DNA of 64,000 bases, from assembly GCA_022393335.1 (NCBI GenBank), contig JAJEKB010021827.1:648233-712232 (forward strand), read 5' to 3'. The translations under genes were made by a program, and so were the position numbers. This document shows, one piece after another, positions 25,535 to 40,382 of the stretch. Below the pieces are notes generated by a model that was not told the DNA's origin, ran no database searches, and saw only the letters and a list, made by a program, of their open reading frames with translations. This DNA is from Macrotrachela quadricornifera. Lineage: Eukaryota; Rotifera; Eurotatoria; Philodinida; Philodinidae. Each line of letters starts with the position of its first letter. Within the stretch, counting starts at the first letter, position 1.

Positions 25535-27636
25535 ATACTTGACTTAGATTATAATCTATAATTGAAAATGTTGTTCATCAATTTATTTTATATCGTATCA
25601 TTTATTAAAACAAAAAAAAACAATAATATTCAATTAATAATAAATTGAACAAAAATTATTGCTTGTAGTGATTATTTTTCTAATATTTAGAAGTTTGAAA
25701 AGATAAGGATATTATTTATTAGCTTGATTGAAAATGCTTTATAATTGTGATAAACATAATAATAATACATATGTTATTATCCAGTTCAATCTGAAGAAAC
25801 ACGTTCATAAGTGTTAATCAGATTTCGTAGCGATTTATCCCAGATATATAGAACAATATCTGTTCATTAAGAAATTTTAAGAAATTTGTCAAACATTACA
25901 GCATCTTCTAAGATCAGAATGTAAACGATGAAAAGAGCGATATTGCTTTAGAAAAACTGTATCAATCAAGTTGCCTCGAACGAGAAAAATGGTTAAAAAA
26001 ACAAGCCATCAATATTTGAATTGAAAGAAATAATACGTGAATCCGATTACTTTTCATATAAGGAAGTTAAAATTTATGTTGTAAATAATTTTGTTGCATT
26101 TAAGCATAATAGATCTTTGTTTTCTATTTCTTCTAAAGATAATGGTGTGTACATAAAATAACATATGTAGAAAAAGATATGCAAGTTTTTTTTTTTTGAC
26201 TACAACTGTATTACATTCATGGAAACAAACATTATTGAAGATAAAGATTGACACAATTCGTTTGATTATTCATATCAATGATTCTTGTTTTGACAAATCA
26301 TTTGTATGTAGATTTAGATTTCTCAAATTCCAAACCGTTTCAGCGAATCCTATACAAAATCATTCTTGTCGATAAAACACATTCATTGTAATTGAAAAAA
26401 ATTAAAATGAATAGTATGATTCTCACTTCAAGCTCTAACCTCAATTTCTGTGTGAATTTTCAAACACTCTGATTATCTCAACATAATTTAGTACACAGGT
26501 ACCACACTGATTCCTTTGACAATTTGTATTACATGATTTTTTTTTGTTGAGTTAGTCGCAGTTAATACATACATATAAAAACTATATAAATCAATACATA
26601 ATATATAAATGAACGATGAGAAAAATATCTTTTTCAATTAAAACTGACTGATAAATCAACTGTGTTCTTTTCTTGTTAATCTTATTATTTAGTACACATA
26701 TATTTACTATTGTCTTATGTAACTTTTAATTAGTTCTTTCTAATAACTTTACTTCTGTTATTATCATCATCAATGAATATTATTTTCTATTTGAAATAAG
26801 TTACATTTCATTTGAAAAAAATCTTTACATTTTTCCATGGAATACGGGATGATTATGAATTTTATTAATTGTTTTACTTATTAAACTTACTCTAATTGAC
26901 TTACATAAAAGTTCAATGAATAGAATACGTGTCTTGGAATTTATTAAATAACTGAATATGAAACAAAATCTTGAAAATAATGGTAAATTTTTCCTGATCG
27001 TACTTTTTTGTTTGATTAATGAATGATCCATAGATTCAAAAATGTTGATATGCCAATCTTTACCAGAAGATTAATCGATTCGATTTAGTCTAATTTTTCC
27101 AAATCAATATCGAAATTAGTTGTTAAAAATCTAGATTAATTCTATCTATGATCCTTTATAGAATAAATCTTATAGAACATTGATCAAGTAGATAAAGATA
27201 CAAAACACCAACTTACTCAAGAAAATATATGTTGTATTACATATAATACCTTTTTATTCATGTAATATTCTTATAGATTAAAAGTTGTAATTTTTTTTTA
27301 AATAAGTATGAAAATTAATATTTAGCTCCTATATATAGGCTGAAATTTACTTTTTCATACACAAATAAATCGAACAAATTCTTATAACAATTGTAAAAAT
27401 ATTAGGAAAATTTTTAATTTCTTCAAAGACAATTTGTATGTATTTTACCAAAAATAGAAACTTAATATAAAATATAACTCAAATCTCAATATCTCTCTAA
27501 TACTGTTATCTATTTGTCTTTGTATGATATTCTAATTAATGTCTAACTAACTGTTCCTCAATGGTGTTACACTTTCTTTTGAATTAAATAAATAAAAATG
27601 TTTAAATAAAAAAAAAAAGGGTTTTTTCTTTTTTAT
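25535..27636. other. intergenic, no feature recognised
   Basis: Strongly AT-rich, with no coding frame above background and no repeat detected by reading. It contains the 3' ends of two convergent genes. Confidence 0.4.
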
Positions 27637-28863
27637 TTAAATACGCCAATTGATTTGATTTGTACCTTGAGTTGGACGGTCTGTTCTATTTGCTGATATA
27701 TAATTTTGTTCATGTTGAAATGTTGGATGTTGAATTAATTGATTTTGTCCACGAGAACTAATTTGTTCATATGTTTGAGGATCAATTTTAACAACTGGTA
27801 AACGAACAAGTTCAAGTTCAATAACAGCACGTGGTTTCGAATATGAAATGATTATATTATGTGGTGGTGGTGGAGTTTGAAGAGCTTCACGTGGTAATGA
27901 ATGTTTAATAATTCGTTTTGGTGCTGGTTTATATGGTAGCCATTGTTCAACAACAATAGGACCTTTAAAAAAAATTAATTAATTTATATATAAAAAAATA
28001 AAACAGAAACAAACGTGGTTTAGGTGGTAATTCTGGATAACGATGAATAATTATCTAGAAAATATTTTTTTTTAAAATCTTTTTAATACTGTCGAAAAGA
28101 AAAAAAAACCTGTTGTGGTGCTTGTTTTGGTGGTGGAAGATATTTATTGTAAACAATTGGTTCTTGTGGTTCAACTGGTGGAGGTTGTGGTGGTGCTGTT
28201 TTAATAACAATTGGTGATGGAGTTCGTGGTTCACGTTGATCAACACGAACATGTATAGGTCGTTTTTGCATTTGTGGTTTAATTAAAATTTCTTGTACTT
28301 GAATTTCAACTGGTTGTGGTGTTGGTGGTTGTAATTGACGTAAATAAACTTTTTGTTTATAGACTTGATCATGACTTTCACGTTCTTCATATACTGGATT
28401 TGGATCTAAATTTAATTCTGCTAATGAATCATCTAATTCACCTGACTAAAAAAAAAGAAAATTTATATATTTAACTTAGAAAACAAAAAAAAAGGATTTT
28501 TCATACTTCTTCTATTGGTGTATGTTGTCCAGATCCATTACCACTCGTTGAAGTTCCACTTTGACTTCGAGTAGCATCAACTTTCGGTGTACCATCAGCA
28601 TTAGTTTGATATCGTCGAAAAGCTGAAATATTTTCATGATCTCCAAATTTATTAGATGTTGTTTGAATTTTAACTTCAGCTTGTGATAAATCAGTTGGAT
28701 GTCCAGTATTTTGTTCACGTTTAGTTAATACATCAGTAACATAATTTTTAATTGAACTTGTTTTACTTGTTCTTCTAGATGTTCGTTTTTGTTGATCTTC
28801 AGAAGATATATCATCATTATTTTCAGATGAAGAAAGTTCTGGTGATGTAACTTTTCTAGACAT
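27637..28863 (-). CDS. proline-rich protein of unknown function
   Basis: Four exons: 28507-28863, 28110-28445, 28015-28054 and 27637-27962, giving 352 residues with consistent phase. The first 120 residues are polar, Ser/Thr/Lys-rich and probably disordered. The rest has Pro-rich segments such as APPQPPPVEPQEPIVYN interspersed with short hydrophobic/aromatic strands (RPIVVEQWLPYKPAPKR, IIIHRYPELPPKP). These strands recur loosely, like low-complexity structural or cytoskeletal proteins. No signal peptide or enzyme motif is seen. It is convergent with the esterase and divergent from the fucosyltransferase. The gene is real by splice consistency and codon bias; the function is open. Confidence 0.8.
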
Positions 28864-29686
28864 TATTTTATCAAATATATATTCTGAAGGCTAACAATCG
28901 TTGTTTATTTGATTACAAAATACACGTCTATAAACGTGTACACATGTATCCTTGTTATGTATAAATATATTCAAACATATAGATAGCGAAGCGTTTCATT
29001 TGCTTTTTTTTTCTTCACCTTCATATCGTTTTTTCTATTATAGCATTTTTTTTGTTTCTTTTCTTTACTTTATTGTTGATAATTACTGGTACCTTATGCA
29101 TTCATGCGTAAATAATGCGACAAAGAGAATATTAACCATGGTAAATAATGTCTAAATTTTTTATATTTGAAAAACAAAAAGATAAATTTTATATTTAGCT
29201 TTTCTTTTTTGTTATATAAATCATAAAAATAAATAAATTATCTTTTAGTATTAACTGTGTCTAATACCTTTTTTTTTTTCTAATCATTACAAGCAAAAAA
29301 AAAATATGTTTTTATGTATATTTAACAGTAACACTTTAAAATAGCATTGAACGAATATAGAATGACAAACAAAAAAAAAGAATGAAAGAAGTAGTTTTAA
29401 ATCAACATTAAAAACATGTGATAGAGAATGAATGTTAAATAGTGAAATTTCTTTTTTTGCTTGTTATGTTTCGTTTCAGTCGAACTGCAATAGAGATCTA
29501 GTAGTATTTCTTTCATGAAGTTTAAACAAATGAATGATCGAGTAAAAGAACAGAATAATTTGAAAGAAAATGGATTTGTTGGTTGAATAAAAAAAAAAGA
29601 AAGCAGCATGTTCTTTTCTGTTGTGTAAAAAGAAGTTGAAAGTAAAATAGACGATAGAAGATTTGATTATTTGATATAATTACTTA
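28864..29686. other. intergenic between divergent genes
   Basis: An 820-bp spacer with long T and A runs between the starts of the Pro-rich protein and the fucosyltransferase, presumably holding both promoters. No specific motif is claimed. Confidence 0.4.
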
Positions 29687-32035
29687 ATGACTTACAACAA
29701 TTTATTCTCAAAAATTCATTATTTATATCGAAATAATGATGGTGAATTTCATTATGTTTTTTCACGAATTAAATTTATTAGAATTAGTATATTTATATTT
29801 GGTATTCTAATTCTATTAGGTATTATTAATTATCTTTTATTTTATCAAAATCAAATAAAAGGAACAGTTGTATTTGTAAATAATAATTCATCAGTTAAAT
29901 TGAAACAAACACATATTTATTCTTATGTAACAAATGAAAAATTAGTACCCGATTTTATTACAAATATATATGATAAAGTTCAAGAACCAAGAACATGTTT
30001 AATTATAATTCGTACAGCTGATGGAGCTATTGGAAATCGAATGTTTTTATTTGCTAGTGCTTATGGTTTAGCACGTCTTCATCAATGTCAACTTTATGTT
30101 GCTCCATGGATTTTACGAGATCTTCGATCAATATTTATTGTTAATTTAAATAGTACACCAATTAATTTAATAACAAATGATTCTGTTGTTAATCAAACAG
30201 GAATATATGGACGATATAGTTCATGTACTTTGTATGATGATTTATTAAAAATTCCATTAAATTCAACATTAAGTCGATATGAAATGATTGGTTTTTATCA
30301 AGCATTTGGATATTTTGTTAAATATAAACATGAAATATCATATTTATTTCAATTTAATCAAGCTGCTATTGAGAAAAATGTTCCATTAGTTGAACAACTT
30401 CTTAAAGGTTTGATTTGTTTGATAAAGAATTTTATTTAAACAAAAAAAAAAGTATTTTTTAATTGATTCAATTAACATTCATTATTTCGGAAACGTACGA
30501 TCAAATAAATTTGTATAAAATCAATAAGTTTGAAAAGATATTTTTTTTTAATATTCTTTAACTCTTGAGTCATTGTTTTCTTCTATCTTTTACTTAGAAG
30601 GGAATCGCCCAAGGCCCCCAACTTCTATTTCTTTTATTCAGATATGGTTGATAGAGAACATCGAGATAGTAAAAAGTCTTTTAGACTTTTTAGTGTCCTC
30701 TATCTTCTCTGTAGAGTCGATATATCGAAGGAAACATATTGAAATACTGATTATTACCATTTATCTTTATAATTTATTAGAAGTTTGGATTAATCCAATT
30801 AACGCTATATCGACGATTCTACATATGGATAACACATTGGCACTGAAGCCAACTTTTCATGTTCTAATAATAATGATCATTTGAGACGAATGATTCAGCT
30901 ATACAACAACTAAGTGAAAGATTAAAGAAAATAGTGATTTCAGAATTAAAGCATATTAAATAAAAATTTGACAAAAAAATCTTCATTTGAAAGTTGTAGA
31001 TTTTGTACAAATCTATTCATCGTAGGTTTATAAAGCAATGAATATAAATCAAATTAATTGAAAAATACAAGATTGTAGAGAATTAATACTTTAAGGAGAT
31101 AAGATATTCGTTACAAAGAAAATGAATCAGAATATTATATAGACACCATTATTATGCTATATTAATAAAATTAGACACGTACAAAAATCATTTTTACATA
31201 AGTCATATCTTTTTTGATAAAATATTATCTAGTTTACAAATTTCTTAATGGAGAATTTAGTCTCTAACCGTTCTTATATACATCTGAGACATAAGATAAA
31301 GCAAGTTTTTATATAAAAATGGTGAAAATATAATATTGAATTGTTATGATTATGTAGAACAGTAATATGAACATGTAAAGCTAAGTAAATATATCATTAT
31401 CTCTATGCCGTATAAATACTGTAAAAAAAAGTTCGCTATTAGAAACAGTTTTTGATAAAAGAAAAAAAAATTGTAAAACTTCATTTTTCTTTTTAGCTGT
31501 TTGGAATATTGAATTAAATCTTAGTAATTATACTAAAAATAATGTAACTCATCAGTATTTAAAATCTCTATTAACTCGTCCACAATCTCCATTAATAACT
31601 GTAACATGGATTGGAATTCATATACGTCGTGGTGATTTTTTAACATTTTTTAAAATTGATACAAGTCTTGAATATTTAAATTTTGCAATGAATTATTATC
31701 GTCGAAAATATATTAATTGTCGTTTTTTAATAGCTAGTGATGATAAAGATTATGTTAAAACAAATCTTGGAAATAATTCGGATATATTTATAACTCCTAA
31801 ATCATTTTTTTCAGGTGATGATTTAGCTGCATTAGCTTTATGTGAACATACAATTGTTACAGCAGGTAGTTATGGTTGGTGGGCAGCATGGTTAGCTGGT
31901 GGAAATGTTATTCATGATCTTAATTATCCAGTACCATTTCAAAATTGTATACGAGAACATTATTTTCCACCTTGGTTTCTTTTTCCACATAATAGTACAT
32001 TTCAAAAACAAATTTTATTAAATTCTACTAGATAA
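29687..32035 (+). CDS. GT11-type fucosyltransferase (alpha-1,2-fucosyltransferase-like)
   Basis: Two exons, 29687-30407 and 31497-32035, give 419 residues. Type II Golgi topology: a short cytosolic head, then one membrane anchor at ~37-60 (ISIFIFGILILLGIINYLLF). The donor-fold start TADGAIGNRMFLFASAYGLA matches the G-x-x-GNQM-type motif of GT11. The signature HIRRGD lies at residues 282-287, binding GDP-fucose in this family. Later conserved blocks are FLIASDD, SGDDLAALALCEH and TAGSYGWWAAWLAGG. The expected reaction is transfer of L-fucose from GDP-fucose to galactosides in the Golgi. Several N-glycosylation sites occur. The 1,089-bp intron is large for this window and carries a small hairpin at about 30650-30710. 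Acceptor specificity cannot be read from sequence. Confidence 0.92.
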
Positions 32036-32283
32036 AAATTTTCATTAAAAGTTTTTATTTTATTTTATTTAAAATAAAAAATCTCAATGAATTTCTCCTT
32101 GAATCATTATTTTTATTTTATATATATATATATATATGTATATTTTTCTTGAGTAATAATGAAACAAGGAGAATAAAAATATAAAGACAGAGGTAAGAGC
32201 GACTACAAAGAAAAGGCAGATATATACATATAATGCCGAGAACAAAAAAATAATATATATATATATATATATATAAATGTTAG

Positions 32284-35830
<3,547 letters not shown>

Positions 35831-36171
35831 GATTCAATAAATGTATCTTATGGAATCTTAAATTATTATATAAATAAAAGAATTCGAATAAAAAAAAAAA
35901 GGAATGTTATACAAATGATCCTAGAACAAGTGCGCAATTAGAACCTCTTTATGTATGTGTGTGTGCGTATTTGCAACGGGCGAATTGCTTCAGCAATGAT
36001 TCATCTTTATTAATAAATATATCAATTTTTTTCACCAATCATTTTTTTTATTTTAGATTTTATTAATTGTCTAATAGTGACATCTTGAATATTATTTTCT
36101 TAATTATTATTTCAATATATTCATATTAAATAAAATAGAAATAAATGTTATTTTTTTTTTGTAAAACTTAC

Positions 36172-36198
36172 TTCAATATTTATCTCTTGTTCTTTCAT
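36172..36198 (-). CDS. possible alternative first exon of AMPK alpha
   Basis: An ATG-started segment of nine codons (MKEQEINIE) ends exactly at a strong donor GTAAGT in phase 0. Exon 2 of AMPK alpha (35616-35754) starts in phase 0, so either this exon or 35816-35830 (MSSVI) could be joined to it. This would give two N-termini differing before DKYKKKKK. Transcript data are lacking; the inference rests on frame and donor quality. Confidence 0.4.
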
Positions 36199-37194
36199 AG
36201 TAGAATAAAAATTATCTCGGAAAGTCTTGTGATAAGGAAGAAATTAAATTATCGATTATTTATTTATTCTTGATTTAATCGAAGCTATCTAAAAATGCGT
36301 GATTTCAATGTAAATACCATTCAGTTCCAAGCAATCCATCCTAGTTGAATCTCATTTGAAAAAATTATCGGTAGATCACATCAAATAACAACTCATTGTT
36401 TTTTACAGAATACAAATAAAGACAAAAGTTTCCTGGAGAGTCTGCGATAGTTCTCTAAGAAATTTCTAAAAGAGTGCACAGCAGTAACTTCAAATAATTA
36501 TTAATTTAATAAAATAAATTGCATTTTTCTTTTATTTCGAGTAATCTTAATAGCAACTGTAGCGATAAATATGATGTGAAAAAAAAATTAAATTACAGTT
36601 TTTTATTTATGAATAGATGACAAAAAAAAGGATCAATAATTTCCTCATTCATAGAAAGTGAACATAAAGACGATGATAATAAGATCATTTACAATAATCG
36701 TAATTCTTAAGATTATTACAGAAAAATTTGTCTATAACGACCTAATATAATCACAAATGTAGATTATTAATCTCATTCATAAGGTTTATCGAAACCCAGT
36801 ATATTTACTAGAAAAAAAGAATTAAAATTATTTTTTTTTTTATTTTAGAATTATTTTTATTCATAATTTCACGCATACAAAAATAAATATTTTCAACCAT
36901 AAAGTTTCTAAGATAACATTTCACATATCAATACAATGTAAAAATATTTTAGATAAATATGTAATCTAACATATTATTTTATTCTATAGATGTCACCTTA
37001 TGATAATCAATAATTGATTTTATATAAAGAATTTTATAGAATAAATTTGATTGTATATAATTATATCCTATAGAAATATCTTCAAGTATCTATGACTGAT
37101 TTTTGATTGATTTAACTATTTGCTATTTTTCACTGTTCTATTTCTTCATCTGTGCACATGTATACAAGGTTAAAATTAACATAATATTTTATAG
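36199..37194. other. intergenic between divergent genes
   Basis: AT-rich spacer between the AMPK alpha 5' end and the PDZ-protein gene. An acceptor-like site at 37193-37194 opens a frame that runs without stop into the PDZ exon, so an upstream exon of that gene may exist here. Confidence 0.35.
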
Positions 37195-37251
37195 GCACTA
37201 TGCGCTATTATTCCACCCACCGAACTTTTCTATTTTTATGATATTCTACCA

Positions 37252-38563
37252 ATGACAAATACAGAAGAATTAATTGTATATTCAAATAGTCGAAATGGAC
37301 TTGGGATTAGAATTTTAGGAGCTAAACGAGCTTCAAATAAATCAGGTATTTTTATTAAACAAATACTTGATGATGGATTAGCACAAAAAGATGGACGATT
37401 AAAAGTAAAAAATAAAACATATTATTCAATATAATTAAATATCTCTTTTGTTTTCTTATATTAAGGTCGGTGATCAAATTTTATCAATAAATGATGAACC
37501 ATCTATTGGTATTAATCGTGAACATGCTGTTAACATTCTTCGTTCAGCAGCTGCGACAAACCAAGTTCGACTTCATATTAAACATTTTTTACCACCATTA
37601 TCATCACTTGAATATCAAAAATTATTATATGAAGAAAAATCTACTGATGATGATGAAGATAATCATCGATCTCATAATACCAGTCAAAATAGAAATAATA
37701 ATAATAATAATAATACAAATGAAGTTCGTATGAGAAAATCTTCTCGAAGACATCATCATCATCATCATAATCAACAAGAACAAAATCGTCATAGTACACT
37801 TAATTTTTCATATGAAAATAGCAAAGATAATCAAGATGAAATAGATAATAATAATCGATTATTAAAAGGACTTGATATATCACATGATACACTTCAAGCA
37901 ATACTTAATTCAAGATTTAAATTAATTGATCTTGTTGATTTACTTAAAAAAACTTATCCAAAATTATTATCTCATGATCAAAAACGAGAATTACAATTTA
38001 TTGAACAATTATCTGAAACTAATAATGGTAATAATAAAAAAAGATTTATATAAAACAAAAAAATCATTTCTTTTTAAATAGATGGTCGAATGACATTAAA
38101 AGATTTTGAACGTCAATCAAGTGTTCTTTTAGGAGAACGTATAAATCTTCTTATACCATTTTCTTCATCATCATCAAATATAAATAATTCTGAACTTATT
38201 CTTGAACTTCGTCATGAAATAACATCATGTCGTACAACAATTGATGAACTTCAAAAAAAAATTTTAATATGTGAAAAATCTCAACGTTTAGCAAATGAAG
38301 TTGAATATGAATATGAAGATTTACTTAAATTTTTATATGAACAATTACATCAATATAAAATTAATGAAATAAATCATTTAAAACAAATCCGAGCAAATGA
38401 TCAATTAATAGAAAAATTATTTAATTATTTATCTATTTATGTTAATAAACCAAATGATGAACATATATTAGCTCAACTTAAATATGAATATGAACAACAA
38501 CAAAGAATTAATCAGAACAGTAATAATACTTCAATTCTATCAAATAATAAATATCAACAATAA
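37252..38563 (+). CDS. PDZ-domain and coiled-coil protein
   Basis: Exons 37252-37404, 37466-38027 and 38082-38563 give 398 residues. Residues 6-95 form a PDZ domain: carboxylate-binding loop NGLGIRILG, then GIFIKQILDDGLAQKDGRLKVGDQILSIN split by intron 1, then AVNILRSAAATNQVRLHI. A low-complexity Asp, Asn and His-rich linker follows, including a run of His at ~165. The rest is predicted helical and coiled coil (LDISHDTLQAILNSR, ELILELRHEITSCRTTIDEL). PDZ domains bind C-terminal peptides of membrane proteins, so a scaffold at junctions or the cortex is likely, but no specific orthologue is recognised. The frame is open upstream to an acceptor at 37194, so the true N-terminus may be longer. Confidence 0.82.
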
Positions 38564-38899
38564 TTTTAATAATTCATCTATATTTTATTTCAAAAATTGA
38601 TGAGTTTGTTTATTTCTTTTTTTTTTTTTGCTGTCCGTTTTTTTTTTTATATTTGTATTACTTACGTTCCAAATCGATAAGAAACGAAATGGAGATAGAT
38701 GTATGTATTTTAAAAAAAAATAGTTGGAAAGTTGTGAATAAAGATTTATTGGTTAATTTGAGAGACGAAAAAGAAAAAGAAAAAGAAAATAAATACTGTC
38801 AATGCAATATGCACTATAAATGATAAGTGTTATAAAGAAAGATATTTTATCTCTTTCAGCACATCTTTTATATTTTGTTTTTGTGTTGCAATATCAGCA

Positions 38900-39670
38900 A
38901 TGTTTTTATTTTACTTGAGTTTTATTCTATTTAATATTATTCAAATTAATAGCACACTTAATTCATGTCGTCAAACATTTGGTTCAAATAAATATGATCT
39001 TAATCAATTAAGTCGTTTTACACTTTTTGGTGAGGAAGTATTATTTAAATATGTTTTTACTCCTTGTGGTCTAGTACCAACAGATAAATGTGGAAAACCT
39101 ATAGGACCTTTTGAAAAAGGTATGACTGCATGTCAAGAAAGAAAGCCACAAGGTACTTTTGAATCAGCTATGGGTTTTCTTGATGGATATGGAAAATCAC
39201 CTAATCTTGAATTTTCCGAAAATCCTCAAGGACCAGGTACTGGAGTTATTATGATTATGCGTAATGCTCAATGTAACGGAAGACCACGTATTGTTAAAGT
39301 TACATTTATTTGTGATAAAACTGTCGATCAACCAACAAAAATGGATGTAATTGAAATACCTTCATGTAATTTTACTATAGCGATTAAAGCAGCTGGAGCA
39401 TGTCCAGTTACTGGTGGTGGTGGTGGTACTGGTGGTGGTATACCAGGTGGAGCTATTTTTATTATTATATTAGTGGTTTTAATTGTTGTGTATATATTTG
39501 GTGGAATTTTATATAATAAATATCAACGTAATGAAAAAGGATTAGCACTTTTACCACATCCAACTTTTTGGTTACTATTTGTTGGACTGTTTGTTAGTGG
39601 TTGTAGGTCTACTTTCAATTTTGTTCGTACTTGTGGTAGCGGAACATCAAATGCATATCAATCTGTATAA
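38900..39670 (+). CDS. MRH-domain type I membrane receptor (mannose-6-phosphate receptor / ATG27-like)
   Basis: A single exon of 256 residues. The signal peptide (~1-20, MFLFYLSFILFNIIQINSTL) precedes a Cys-rich luminal domain with the mannose-6-phosphate receptor homology pattern: YDLNQLSRFTLFG, FTPCGLV, KCG, a central GTGVIMIMRNAQCNG and FICDK. A Gly-rich hinge (GGGGGTGGG) leads to one membrane segment at ~187-207 and a short tail with LPHPTFW, resembling the C-terminal sorting region of CD-MPR and ATG27 proteins. A second hydrophobic stretch at ~226-236 is part of that tail. The likely role is sorting of lysosomal or autophagy cargo between Golgi and endosomes. Whether the mannose-6-phosphate binding residues are complete cannot be judged by eye. 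Confidence 0.82.
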   Translation: MFLFYLSFILFNIIQINSTLNSCRQTFGSNKYDLNQLSRFTLFGEEVLFKYVFTPCGLVPTDKCGKPIGPFEKGMTACQERKPQGTFESAMGFLDGYGKSPNLEFSENPQGPGTGVIMIMRNAQCNGRPRIVKVTFICDKTVDQPTKMDVIEIPSCNFTIAIKAAGACPVTGGGGGTGGGIPGGAIFIIILVVLIVVYIFGGILYNKYQRNEKGLALLPHPTFWLLFVGLFVSGCRSTFNFVRTCGSGTSNAYQSV

Positions 39671-40382
39671 TTTATTATTAGACTTATAAGTTGTTATAAC
39701 ATGATAAAATCTTTTTCATCGTTAATATGAATGGTTTTTTCATTATGAACTATTTTGTATCGATCATTTCTTTTTATTTGTAAACAATACCTTGAAAAAA
39801 TTGTTTACTTTAAAAATAAAAAATTTGCAAAATCGTTTTTTTTTGTAAAAGGTCAACATAACCATAAATAGATGTAGCAATGCTAAAACTAGAGATAATA
39901 ATATATTTCATACAATATAACACAAAGAAGTTATTGTTTGCATGATGAATCATTTTTCAAATGTTGACTGGGTGAAATCGAGGGTCATTATTCGAAGTTA
40001 TCTAATTGCCAAGTAATTCAAAATAATTTATCAGACAATAAAAATTTATGATATTTGATAATGAAATAAATTACTTTAGTTACTATGTATCACTCCTAAA
40101 AAATTGTTAGACAAGAATGTTGTCAATGATACATTAATGACATCTATTTACTATATAACTAAATTAATCTATATTATCAAATAAAATACTAAAACTAAGT
40201 ATGATAAAAATAATTTCAAATTAATTTTTTTAAATAATTTAATATATAAAAGTAAATTTGTTGATGAAGGCAAATACCATAGATTAACAAAGGTTCATGG
40301 CTTTAGATCCAATCTGAACTATTCATTATTCAATAATTGTTATATTTTATCATCAATTCTTATATATTCGTAAAATTTAATA
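39671..40382. other. intergenic, no feature recognised
   Basis: AT-rich spacer between two co-oriented genes. Nothing was detected beyond A/T runs. Confidence 0.4.
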